Part shown: in pieces, positions 9,456-17,071 of the stretch
How the letters are laid out: each line of letters begins with the position of its first letter
Position numbering within the stretch: position 1 is the stretch's first letter
Assembly: GCA_949959185.1 (NCBI GenBank)
Contig: CATLIX010000011.1
Location: forward strand, 1 to 64,000
Source: an uncultured Eubacterium sp.
GTDB lineage: Bacteria; Bacillota; Clostridia; Lachnospirales; Lachnospiraceae
Direction of reading: 5' to 3'
DNA: 64,000 nt
Program-made: the position numbers and the translations under genes
The notes under the pieces: generated by a model
Databases searched by the model: none
What the model was told of the DNA's origin: nothing
What the model saw: only the letters and a program-made list of their open reading frames with translations

Positions 9456-9722
9456 CTAATTGAAATGAATTACGTCGTCTTCCTCGTCCGGTTCGTCCCA
9501 TTCTTCCGGCAAATCCCCTTTGTATCCGTTCCCGTTTCCGTTGTATCTGTTCTTGCTGCCATTGTGGCAGCCAACGGTGGTATATTTGATACGCCGGGGC
9601 GCAAAGATATAACCTATAATAATTCCGCCCAGCAGGCTGGTGGTGATTGTCAGCACATATTCTTTCCTGGTCATTTCCACCACATCTGTTAAGGTTTCCA
9701 TCCATCGTTTCATTTTACACAT
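9456..9722 (-). CDS. Small single-pass membrane protein in the thrS leader operon
   Basis: An 88-residue protein starting MCKMKRWMETLTDVVEM. It has an AAGGAG ribosome binding site 8 nt from the ATG, immediately after the T-box terminator. One membrane helix (VLTITTSLLGGIIIGYIFA) is followed by a basic stretch, an Asn/Gly-rich linker and a very acidic C-terminus (EEWDEPDEEDD). I do not recognise a family. Its position between T-box and thrS means it should be made when uncharged tRNA-Thr rises. An overlapping reading frame (9430-9705) looks like a shadow. Confidence 0.75.
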   Translation of the reverse strand: MCKMKRWMETLTDVVEMTRKEYVLTITTSLLGGIIIGYIFAPRRIKYTTVGCHNGSKNRYNGNGNGYKGDLPEEWDEPDEEDDVIHFN

Positions 9723-9737
9723 AAGAATTCTCCTTTC

Positions 9738-9998
9738 AAAAAAATCCCATGCAGTATATAAATACTGCATGGGACGTAATATACGCGGTTCCACCCTGCT
9801 TGTTCTGTCCTATAAAGTATACTTATTGAACTGATTATGCTCAATAAAGTACAGAAACAAAACCTCTCATTCCGACGGTAACGGAGTCACCGGGCTTATG
9901 CCAGCTCAAGGGCGGTCTTCGGCTGCTTCCTGCCAAACCGTTTCCAGCTCCCGAACAGTTCTTCTGTTCTTCGACGGTTCTCTCTGCCTGTTCTTTCC
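9738..9998 (-). promoter_or_regulatory. T-box riboswitch upstream of thrS operon
   Basis: The conserved T-box core GGGTGGAACCGCG lies at 9796-9784 on the minus strand. It is followed by a terminator with a 13-bp perfect stem (9745-9774) and seven T residues (9744-9738). The region to about 9998 contains stem-I features (an AGAGA motif and an ATGAGAGG-like end). A candidate specifier ACC (Thr) is at 9879-9877. Uncharged tRNA-Thr should stabilise the antiterminator and allow readthrough. The specifier assignment is less sure than the T-box itself. Confidence 0.92.
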
Positions 9999-10146
9999 TA
10001 ATATAATCATTCTTTCTCATATTATATTTTCTTATATTATATATAGAAGAAACCCGGCATTTCGCAGCTTACTCTTCCTGTCAGCGCCTTTTCTGATTCA
10101 GTTCTCTATTACTATAATCCTTTTTTCTTCATCTGTAAAGGGATTT

Positions 10147-10653
10147 TTACTTATTTCTTCCGCAGCACTTTTTGTATTTTTTTCCGCTGCCGCAGGGACA
10201 TGGGTCGTTGGGATAAATTTTTTCCTCTTTTATAATCGTACCGGACTTCTTCTGCTCCAGATACAGTCTGTGTCTGGTTTCTTCATCATAGATTTTCTCC
10301 CACTGGGGAAGCTCATAGAGCCAGTCTGCCTTTGCATCCACCATATTTTTGTAGAGCTTCTCCTTATCAAATGCCAGACTTACCCTGGTGTCTTCTTCCA
10401 TTTCTTCAATGGGATTCGGGGTAATCAGACTGTCATTAATACCGTCCAGAAATCCTGTCATATCCATAATGGACAGTTCGTATTTCTCCGCCAGTTCCTT
10501 TACGGTTCCTTCTACCGGCTGATCCGGATTCTCCAGTAACTGCTCATACACACCTTTTTCCAGAAGAAAATATCTCTGCCAGAATCTCTGAAGTTCTCCT
10601 TTGTTGGTTTCCTGATTGTATGCAATATCTTTCCACTGTTCTAATAATGCCAT
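10147..10653 (-). CDS. SEC-C motif protein
   Basis: About 168 residues ending in a SEC-C zinc-binding motif ([16 protein letters not shown]), like the tail of SecA. The remainder is a helical, acidic domain without a recognised fold ([15 protein letters not shown] onward). SEC-C motifs often mediate contact with SecB, ribosomes or nucleic acids, but this protein has no assigned role. The start is ATG at 10653; AAAGGATGG upstream acts as ribosome binding site and contains the alternative ATG at 10665. Confidence 0.8.
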   Translation of the reverse strand: MALLEQWKDIAYNQETNKGELQRFWQRYFLLEKGVYEQLLENPDQPVEGTVKELAEKYELSIMDMTGFLDGINDSLITPNPIEEMEEDTRVSLAFDKEKLYKNMVDAKADWLYELPQWEKIYDEETRHRLYLEQKKSGTIIKEEKIYPNDPCPCGSGKKYKKCCGRNK

Positions 10654-10792
10654 ATTAAATACCATCCTTTACCACTTATTCTGTACCTGTCCTGTACATA
10701 CTTATCATAGTATAAACCATTTCCCTGGGTTTTTCAAAGGTATTTTTTATAAATTTCCCGGATTAGCGTGCCCAGGGTATTTCCTGTAAGAT

Positions 10793-10947
10793 AAAAAACC
10801 CCCGCAAGGCTGTGCCTTACGGGAGTTTTTTAAAAAGGGGAGGATAAGTATTTAACCTTATCTTTGGTTCAAAGCATTCTGCTTTTACCGTTCAGGACAA
10901 GTGGGGGCTTTGTCCTGTTCGGATGGTAATAGTATGAACCGTTTCTG
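10793..10947 (-). ncRNA. Candidate structured small RNA ending in an intrinsic terminator
   Basis: Read on the minus strand, a rod-like hairpin spans 10940-10866. Its stems are GGTTCA/TGAACC, TTACC/GGTAA and AGGACAA/TTGTCCT, separated by internal loops. It is followed by a small hairpin GATAAG/CTTATC (10862-10843). A strong terminator (10831-10795) with a run of six T residues follows. A TATAAA hexamer lies just upstream, near 10952-10957. A long interrupted rod is reminiscent of 6S RNA, but I cannot assign it to a family. The terminator is also symmetric, so plus-strand transcription is not excluded. Confidence 0.45.
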
Positions 10948-10974
10948 TTCTTTTATACAACATTTTTAAAATTT

Positions 10975-11004
10975 TTGCTATTTTTATTTCTGTTATGTTA
11001 AAAT
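10975..11004 (+). promoter_or_regulatory. Promoter of the spermidine synthase-like gene
   Basis: TTGCTA (10975-10980) and TAAAAT (10999-11004) are separated by 18 nt. The leader that follows contains a hairpin at 11016-11045 (GTTC/GAAC outer pair, CCGGCGC/GCGCTGG inner stem) before the ribosome binding site AAAGGTGG at 11066-11073. Confidence 0.55.
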
Positions 11005-11079
11005 AGGTAGTAACAGTTCAGCCGGCGCCATGCGCTGGACGGAACTATAGAATAAAATAACCCATAAAGGTGGTAGTTT

Positions 11080-12660
11080 ATGATTCAAAAAAATATTTCA
11101 GGTAACAAATATTTTCTGTATGTCACAGAATTTTTCTCCGGCATGTCCGTAATGGCTGTGGAACTGGGCGCAAGCCGCCTGATGGCTCCTTATTTCAGCT
11201 CTTCCCAGATTGTATGGACGGTAATCATCGGCGTCATCATGATTGCCATGGCCCTGGGAAATGTATGGGGCGGCAGACTGGCAGACAGGACTTCTTCTCC
11301 GGACAGGCTGTATGGAAGGCTTCTTCTGGCCTCTGTCTGGATTGCACTGATTCCTTTTGCCGGAAGGTATCTGATTGGCGGGATTTCCCTGCTCCTTGCG
11401 GCATTTGTCACCAGTAATTTTCTGGTATGGGCTGCTCTTTTTGCCTGTCTGGCTGTGTTTGCCTTTCCCTGCGTACTTCTTGGGACGGTTACCCCTTCTC
11501 TGGTAAAGTACTCGGTAAACAGCCTTGACAACAATGGAAAAACCGTGGGTGAACTTGGGGCGCTGAATACCATCGGAAGCATTATCGGCACATTTCTGCC
11601 CACTTTTGTGACCATTCCTTCCGTGGGAACCGCCGTGACCTTTTTAATCTTTTCCGGTGTTCTGGCCCTTATCAGCATTGTTTACTTTGTCTCCATGCGG
11701 AAGAAAATGATAACATGCATGATGACCATCGTGCTGATTCTGGTGCTGGGATTTACTTCTTCCAGCTACAGCTTTGCATTCTGGGAACAGGATATTACGC
11801 TGGAGGATGAATCTATTTATAATTATCTGCAGGTAAAGGAATCGGACTCTTCTGTGATTCTGTCCACCAACGTACTGTTCGGTGTTCAGTCCATTCTGAT
11901 GAAGGATTCCAGGCTGACCGGCATGTATTATGACTATGCCCTGGCCGCGCCGCTGATGGCGGGCATTTCTGCCGATAATCCCGGTGACATTCTCATCCTG
12001 GGGCTTGGCACCGGAACCTTTGCCAAATACTGCAGCGAATATTTTCCGGGCTGTTCCATAGAAGGCGTGGAAATTGACCGGAAAATTGCGGATCTGGCAG
12101 CAGAATACTTTGATTTGCCGGATTCTGTCCGGGTGTCTGTCTACGACGGACGTTCTTATCTTGCCGCTTCTGAGAAAACCTATGATGTGATTATGGTGGA
12201 CGCCTATCAGGACATTACCATTCCCTTTCAGATGTCCTCCGTGGAATTTTTTACGGAGGTTCGGGAACATCTGGCTCCGAACGGGGTAATGGTGGTGAAT
12301 ATGAATATGAAATCCGGCTCCGAACACTCCATCAATGATTATCTCTGCGATACCATAGGCTCCGTATTTGAACACGTTTACACCGCCCCTGTAAGCGGAG
12401 GTACCAACTGTGAGGTTTTTGCGTTTCAGTCTCCTGACGTTTTGAACACTTTTGAGACAGGAAGAAAGAGCCTGACAGATGAGGCTCTTTCTGATATGAT
12501 GGAAACGGTTTCCGGCCAGATAACGCTGCGAGAATCCGGCAATTTAATCCTCACCGACGATAAAGCCCCGGTAGAACTGCTGGGTATGCGGGTACTGGAT
12601 GAAATTATCGCCGATGAGCTGGATTACTACCGGGAACTGTATCTGGGAGAAATTTTTTAA
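11080..12660 (+). CDS. Fused MFS transporter / spermidine synthase-like protein
   Basis: A 526-residue fusion. Residues 1-220 form several hydrophobic helices (from FFSGMSVMAVELGASRLMAP onward) resembling a truncated MFS module. The C-terminal half is a spermidine synthase-type Rossmann fold with ILILGLGTGTFAKY, GVEIDRKIADLA and VIMVDAYQDITIPFQ. Such fusions are common in Firmicutes and their substrate is unproven. In the catalytic loop the usual DxxDP is changed to DAYQD, so polyamine synthesis should not be assumed. It is monocistronic on the plus strand and converges on the GH5 gene. Confidence 0.85.
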   Translation: MIQKNISGNKYFLYVTEFFSGMSVMAVELGASRLMAPYFSSSQIVWTVIIGVIMIAMALGNVWGGRLADRTSSPDRLYGRLLLASVWIALIPFAGRYLIGGISLLLAAFVTSNFLVWAALFACLAVFAFPCVLLGTVTPSLVKYSVNSLDNNGKTVGELGALNTIGSIIGTFLPTFVTIPSVGTAVTFLIFSGVLALISIVYFVSMRKKMITCMMTIVLILVLGFTSSSYSFAFWEQDITLEDESIYNYLQVKESDSSVILSTNVLFGVQSILMKDSRLTGMYYDYALAAPLMAGISADNPGDILILGLGTGTFAKYCSEYFPGCSIEGVEIDRKIADLAAEYFDLPDSVRVSVYDGRSYLAASEKTYDVIMVDAYQDITIPFQMSSVEFFTEVREHLAPNGVMVVNMNMKSGSEHSINDYLCDTIGSVFEHVYTAPVSGGTNCEVFAFQSPDVLNTFETGRKSLTDEALSDMMETVSGQITLRESGNLILTDDKAPVELLGMRVLDEIIADELDYYRELYLGEIF

Positions 12661-12698
12661 CATCTTTTCTTTCGTACGGTGTCATGGCTGCTGTCATA

Positions 12699-13691
12699 TC
12701 ATTTCTGTTTCATCTGTTTTACCAGCCAGTTTCCCCAGGGGGTCAGGTCTTTGCTTTTCCAGCCGGAAGTTTTTTGGCTGGCAGATTTAATCAGGGCGGA
12801 ACTTTCTCCTTTGTTGGAAAGGTTCCAGCCCATATAGCTGATTTTGTTGCTTTTCAGAAATTTCATCCATCGGCTGCCTTCTTCTTTATTCAGGGCGCCA
12901 TTTCCTGAGGCGTCTGAAATGCCAAATTCCGATACAAACAGAGGCAGTCCCCTGTCCAGGGCTGTCTGAGCCTTCTGCCGCAGGTATTCCCCATGGGTCC
13001 CTGCATAAAAATGCAGGGTATACATGAGATTTTTCCCTTTAACCGGACTTTGGGCGGCCGCATCCACGTCCTGGGACCAGTTGGGCGTTCCAATCAGAAT
13101 CACTGCATGTTTGTCTTTGGAGCGGATGGCCTTTACCACCTTCCCGGCATAGGTTTTAATATCTTCCCAGGAAGTTCCCCCGTTGGGTTCATTGCAGATT
13201 TCATAAATCACATTGGTATAATTCTTATATTTCGACGCCATTTTCTTAAAAAAAGCCACTGCTTCTTTTTCATAAGTCCTGGGATTTCCGTCGCTTAAAA
13301 TGTGCCAGTCGATAATCACATACAGCCCGGCTTTTGCGGCATATTTCACGCCCTGGTCTATCTGTTTCTCCAGTGCCTTGCGGTTGGCGCTGTCTCCAGT
13401 ACAGTATCCGTTGTATTCACCGGTATACATGGCCAGACGCACCGCATTGATATTCCAGTTCTTTTTCATATAGGAAAATGCTTTCTGATTCACATATTCC
13501 GGATACCAGGAAAGCCCGTGGGTGCTCACCCCTCTGAGCTGAACCGTTTTTCCTTTTTCATTCACAAGCCGGGTTCCCTTCACCTTAAGAGCCGGAAGTT
13601 TTGCCCCATACACCGGCATACATTCCAGTGTGGTGAGGCAAAGGACTGCCAGCAGACAGGCAAAGAGCGTTCTCACTCTGTTTTTCTTCAT
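12699..13691 (-). CDS. Secreted GH5 endoglucanase (cellulase family)
   Basis: A 330-residue glycoside hydrolase family 5 enzyme expected to cut beta-1,4-glucans outside the cell. The N-terminal signal peptide has a hydrophobic core (LFACLLAVLCLTTLECM) and a likely cleavage site near VYGA. Conserved GH5 elements are QLRGVSTHGLSWYPEYV, VIIDWHI, the acid/base glutamate in IYEICNEPNGG and the nucleophile glutamate in LFVSEFGISD. No carbohydrate-binding module or anchor is present. It is the only polysaccharidase in the window and its 3' end faces the spermidine synthase-like gene. Confidence 0.93.
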   Translation of the reverse strand: MKKNRVRTLFACLLAVLCLTTLECMPVYGAKLPALKVKGTRLVNEKGKTVQLRGVSTHGLSWYPEYVNQKAFSYMKKNWNINAVRLAMYTGEYNGYCTGDSANRKALEKQIDQGVKYAAKAGLYVIIDWHILSDGNPRTYEKEAVAFFKKMASKYKNYTNVIYEICNEPNGGTSWEDIKTYAGKVVKAIRSKDKHAVILIGTPNWSQDVDAAAQSPVKGKNLMYTLHFYAGTHGEYLRQKAQTALDRGLPLFVSEFGISDASGNGALNKEEGSRWMKFLKSNKISYMGWNLSNKGESSALIKSASQKTSGWKSKDLTPWGNWLVKQMKQK

Positions 13692-13754
13692 AAGCTCCCT
13701 TCCTTTCTGTCTGTTTCAGCAATAAAGGCTGTCTGGCCTCAATATACAAATCTG

Positions 13755-14076
13755 TCAGATGTTCAAAAAATCGGCTGGCGTAATTGCCGGGATTACGGAT
13801 TTTGAAAAATCTTTCACATTGCGCGTTAAAATATAACTGGAGTTGTTTCTTTCTGCTACTGCATCCACTACTGCGTCCTCAAAATCGGGCATCTCCCGCA
13901 TGAGTGCTGTCTGGACATCCATTCCCTGTACATCGGCAAAAGTGACAAGCCGGGACAACTGCTCAATCTGTTTCTGCTTTTATGGCCTTCCGCAAAGCAG
14001 CATAAGAATTCTGAAAGAAGGGTTCCCGCTTTCCCAAAATATCCATTATCACATTTGTATCAATCAAAAGATTCAT
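13755..14076 (-). pseudogene. Broken PIN-domain toxin (VapC-like)
   Basis: The first frame starts at ATG 14076 (MNLLIDTNVIMDILGKREPF), which carries the first catalytic Asp of the PIN fold, and ends at a TGA after about 37 codons. The second frame (from about 13980) resumes with QLSRLVTFADVQGMD, then DFEDAVVDAVAERNN and ILTRNVKDFSKS, which are the C-terminal PIN motifs. Compared with typical PIN proteins of about 135 residues, some 40 central residues are missing and the frame is shifted, so the toxin is almost certainly dead. The ATG overlaps the antitoxin stop (ATGA), as in a normal TA pair. Confidence 0.82.
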
Positions 14077-14294
14077 TGTCTCGCCAACCGTTCCTCTCTT
14101 TCCACATCTTCCACTGCTGCATCCTGCTCCGGGATAATTCCCACAAGGTTATCCAATATAGCCAGCCTGTCAATAGCGGGGCTGGTTAGACGTGCGATAT
14201 TTTTCCCATTTCTTGTAATAAAGATATCCTGCCTTGCGGCCAATTCCAGATATTTCCCCAGATTACTCTTAAATTCTGTTGCAGTAACAACCAT
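14073..14294 (-). CDS. Phd/YefM-family antitoxin
   Basis: A 73-residue antitoxin. The N-terminal Phd/YefM DNA-binding fold is MVVTATEFKSNLGKYLELAA, then DIFITRNGKNIARLTSP. An acidic C-terminal tail (EQDAAVEDVEREERL) would bind the toxin. The reading frame is intact although its PIN toxin is broken, so it may persist as a solitary regulator or as an anti-addiction factor. It is probably autoregulated through the repeats at 14352-14398. Confidence 0.88.
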   Translation of the reverse strand: MVVTATEFKSNLGKYLELAARQDIFITRNGKNIARLTSPAIDRLAILDNLVGIIPEQDAAVEDVEREERLARQ

Positions 14295-14340
14295 AAGAAA
14301 ACCCTCCCTGCAAAATATAGTACAGTCACTTCCTGTTTAT

Positions 14341-14398
14341 ATTATACAAAAATCGAACAATTTTATCAATTTGAAACGTTCGATTTATAATGTTCGAT
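14341..14398 (-). promoter_or_regulatory. Antitoxin promoter with three ATCGAAC operator sites
   Basis: On the minus strand TTGATA (14369-14364), 17 nt and TATAAT (14346-14341) form a near-consensus promoter. The heptamer ATCGAAC occurs twice upstream on the minus strand (14398-14392 and 14384-14378, 14-bp period). It occurs once inverted inside the spacer (14352-14358). This layout fits autorepression by the Phd/YefM protein. Confidence 0.7.
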
Positions 14399-14470
14399 TA
14401 CTATCATCCATTTAAAAATATACACTCTAAATTGTTTTTATATATGTTTTTTTTCACTGAAAGTTTCAAA

Positions 14471-15438
14471 TTACACCAGTTCATACTCTTTTTTCTCAAT
14501 GACAACTCTGATATCCTCTATGCTTCTGCCTGTTGCAAGTGCAATCTGTTCCAACGTAAAATGATTCGTGTACATATTTAAAATAATTTTTTCTTCCTTT
14601 TCCACTCCTCCCCGGGCTCTGCCCTCAGCTCTGCCTTTCTCCCTGATTCCCTGGCTCAAATTACACATTGCGTTCACATCCTCTCTCATTTTATCATTTA
14701 TAGGGATATTATACTCTGTTTCCATTATCCCCAGCTTTTCATCCGTGGATAGCTCTATGGAAAGCATGGCGCTCAAAAGACGGTGCAGTTCATAGTTTTC
14801 ATCATGTTCCGGAAGTTTACCGGTTATGCCTATCAGCACAATGTTCAGCAGATCAGGCCCGCCTTTCCACTGACTGGAGCCCAGAACCCTGTCATTTGTA
14901 AGATGCACGTAATCCATGCTATTTTCTTCCATGTTCATGCAAATCCGGATGCTGTAAACAGGTTTTATGTCGTCATAATGGGTTTTTACAAAATCCCTCT
15001 CTTTCTGAGAAGAAATCAGCCGACTCACATAAAATACCGCCCTGTTCCATATATGGTATCCTGAAGGAATGTCCTTCTGTGCCTCCAGGTTCACGATAAT
15101 CTGTGAAATTCCGTCTTTCATCCGTACATAAAAGACGATGTCAAACCTTACAAGCCCTTCATTGATTTCCGCACTTTCTGTATTCAGCCCCACAATCCGC
15201 TGTCCGTTTTTTCCTTTTGCCGCATTGGTCTGTCCCGGCTCAACCGGAACTGCACTGATGTATGGTTCCCCTTCAATATATGGCACAACATCTTCCGGTT
15301 CCATTTTCCGAAACTCATTTACTGTCTTTACCAGGATATGCGCCAGAATGATTTTATTCCCCAGCAGACGCTTCGCCTTTTCATCATACTGTGATCCATA
15401 TCTGCCGCGTTGATTGCTCTTTTTATCTCCGTGTCCAC
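14471..15438 (-). pseudogene. PD-(D/E)XK nuclease-family (Rpn/transposase-like) gene, frameshifted near its 5' end
   Basis: The body resembles the clostridial Rpn/PD-(D/E)XK family: AKRLLGNKIILAHILVKTV, YIEGEPYIS, FDIVFYVR, IIVNLEAQKD and a Lys/Glu/Arg-rich C-terminus. The expected start is GTG 15438 (or ATG 15444) behind a strong AAGGAGG, encoding VDTEIKRAINAADMD. That frame leaves the main frame at 15392-15396, where five bases separate codons for AADM from those for QYDEK. The main frame is open upstream to 15658 only by running through the repeat, without a good start. Either a real frameshift or a sequencing indel. These proteins promote RecA-independent recombination in tested cases. 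Confidence 0.6.
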
Positions 15439-15490
15439 AACCATCCTCCTTCAGCTTATTTATGGGCAATGTCGTGTTTAACAATATTAT

Positions 15491-15634
15491 ACCATAATCA
15501 CTCCGTGATATGATATGGTAATTTATGCGCACTTCGGCGCTTATAACATCTGTCGATATTATACTATAATCACTCCGTGATATGGTATGGTAATTTATAC
15601 GCACTTCGGCGCTTATAACATCTGTCGATATTAT
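15491..15634. repeat. Two tandem 72-bp repeats carrying extended -10 promoters
   Basis: Two direct copies (15563-15634 and 15491-15562) differ at about three positions. On the minus strand each contains the palindromes ATCACGGAGTGAT and GCGCCGAAGTGCG(C/T). Each ends at a TATAAT hexamer; the copy nearer the gene has the extended form TGGTATAAT. The array lies 53 bp upstream of the Rpn-like gene start, so it may supply duplicated promoters or operators. Confidence 0.8.
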
Positions 15635-15658
15635 ATCCTGAAATACCTTCTTAAGCAA

Positions 15659-15937
15659 TTGGCATTTTTCCTTTAGAATTTTCTGATTTCCCGTGTGCCC
15701 GGTCAGGAATCAGAATATAAAAGGTTCTGTTTGTTCGTGTGTGGCTGAAATATACAAAATGCAGGCCGATTTTTTTGATTTTTGCTCTTTTTTGCTGTTA
15801 TGGCAACTCACTGATTTCGTGCGCTGCCCTGGGAGGTTAAATTGAGAAACTGTTTTTGCAGTCTCTCCTCGCAAAAAATTGACTGTAATGAAACTGACAG
15901 AAAGACTCAAACGGATTTTAACTGGTAATCGGATGCC
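15659..15937. other. Intergenic stretch without a recognisable gene
   Basis: About 280 bp between the tandem repeat and the queA terminator. An open frame covers part of it but continues antisense into queA and has no credible ribosome binding site. I see no RNA motif here. Confidence 0.5.
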
Positions 15938-15981
15938 AAAAGCCCGCGAAACCACAGTATTCCTGTACTTTCGCGGGCTTT
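15938..15981 (-). terminator. Terminator downstream of queA
   Basis: A 13-bp perfect stem, AAAGCCCGCGAAA with its complement, and a 17-nt loop, followed by TTTTGG on the minus strand. It is 17 bp after the queA stop and ends the pheST-queA direction of transcription. Confidence 0.85.
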
Positions 15982-15998
15982 CCTCCACCCATTTTTTC

Positions 15999-17066
15999 TC
16001 ATACCACAAGCATTGCATCTCCGAAACTGAAAAATCTGTACTTTTCCCGCACTGCTGTTTCATAGGCATGTAGCACATGCTCTCTCCCCGCAAGGGCCGA
16101 CACCAGCATGACCAGTGTGGATTCCGGCAGATGGAAATTGGTAATCAGGCCGTCCAGCACCTGGAACTGATAGCCGGGATAGATAAATATATCGGTCCAG
16201 CCGCTGACTGGCGCTACAACGGTTCCGTTCGGAAATACTCTACTCTCCTGCTGTTTTTTTGCCTGCAGTGCCTTTGCCGCAGATTCAATGGTGCGGCAGC
16301 TTGTGGTTCCCACACAGATAATCCGGCCGCCTCGCTGTCTGGTCTCATTGATGATTCTGGCCGCTGTTTCATCAATCTGATAGAACTCAGAATGCATATG
16401 GTGATCCTGCACCTGTTCTGCTTTCACCGGCCGGAAGGTGCCAAGACCCACATGGAGAGTGACTTCCGCAATGGAAATTCCCTTTCTGCGGATTTCCTCC
16501 AGAAGTTCCGGTGTAAAATGCAGTCCGGCCGTGGGCGCCGCCGCAGAGCCTTCCTCTCTGGCATAAACGGTCTGGTAACGGTTTTTGTCCTGGAGAGGAT
16601 GGGTAATGTAGGGCGGCAGAGGCATCTGGCCCAGCCGATCCAGAATTTCCTCAAAAATCCCCTCATAGGTAAACTGAATCAGACGGTTGCCCTCTTCCGC
16701 GATTTCCAGCACTTCTCCTGTCAGCAACCCTCCGCCAAAGAAAATTCTGGTTCCGGGCCTGGCTTTTTTTCCCGGTTTTACCAGTGTTTCCCATATATCG
16801 TTTTCTTTTCTTTTCAGCAGCAGAATCTCGACTCTGCCATGGGTTCCTTCCCGTTCTCCAAAGAGCCTTGCAGGAATTACCCTGGTATTGTTGAGTACCA
16901 GACAGTCCCCTGGATTCAGATAATCTGCAATACGGCGAAACCCTGTATGCTCCAGTTCCCCCGTCTCTTTGTGAAGTACAAGAAGACGAGAGGCGGAACG
17001 GTCCTCCAGAGGGTCCTGGGCAATCAGTTCCGGGGGCAGCTCATAATAAAAATCTTTTACGTCCAT
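15999..17066 (-). CDS. queA: S-adenosylmethionine:tRNA ribosyltransferase-isomerase
   Basis: Transfers and isomerises ribose from SAM onto 7-aminomethyl-7-deazaguanine in tRNA, giving epoxyqueuosine. The 355 residues match the family from [19 protein letters not shown] through [21 protein letters not shown] motifs, [27 protein letters not shown] and [18 protein letters not shown]. It lies 5 bp downstream of pheT, so it is likely cotranscribed. No other queuosine genes are present. Confidence 0.97.
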   Translation of the reverse strand: MDVKDFYYELPPELIAQDPLEDRSASRLLVLHKETGELEHTGFRRIADYLNPGDCLVLNNTRVIPARLFGEREGTHGRVEILLLKRKENDIWETLVKPGKKARPGTRIFFGGGLLTGEVLEIAEEGNRLIQFTYEGIFEEILDRLGQMPLPPYITHPLQDKNRYQTVYAREEGSAAAPTAGLHFTPELLEEIRRKGISIAEVTLHVGLGTFRPVKAEQVQDHHMHSEFYQIDETAARIINETRQRGGRIICVGTTSCRTIESAAKALQAKKQQESRVFPNGTVVAPVSGWTDIFIYPGYQFQVLDGLITNFHLPESTLVMLVSALAGREHVLHAYETAVREKYRFFSFGDAMLVV

Positions 17067-17071
17067 AAAGT

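Noticed and set aside
9430..9705. Minus-strand frame overlapping the thrS-leader microprotein
   Set aside because: Low-complexity composition, no ribosome binding site; the overlapping frame starting at 9722 has AAGGAG and a membrane helix.
10843..10947. Calling the small RNA a definite 6S RNA or tmRNA
   Set aside because: The rod shape fits 6S only loosely and there is no tag-peptide frame or tRNA-like end for tmRNA.
15710..16093. Minus-strand frame covering the queA 3' end and its terminator
   Set aside because: It runs through a strong terminator and overlaps queA in another frame, so it is not a gene.
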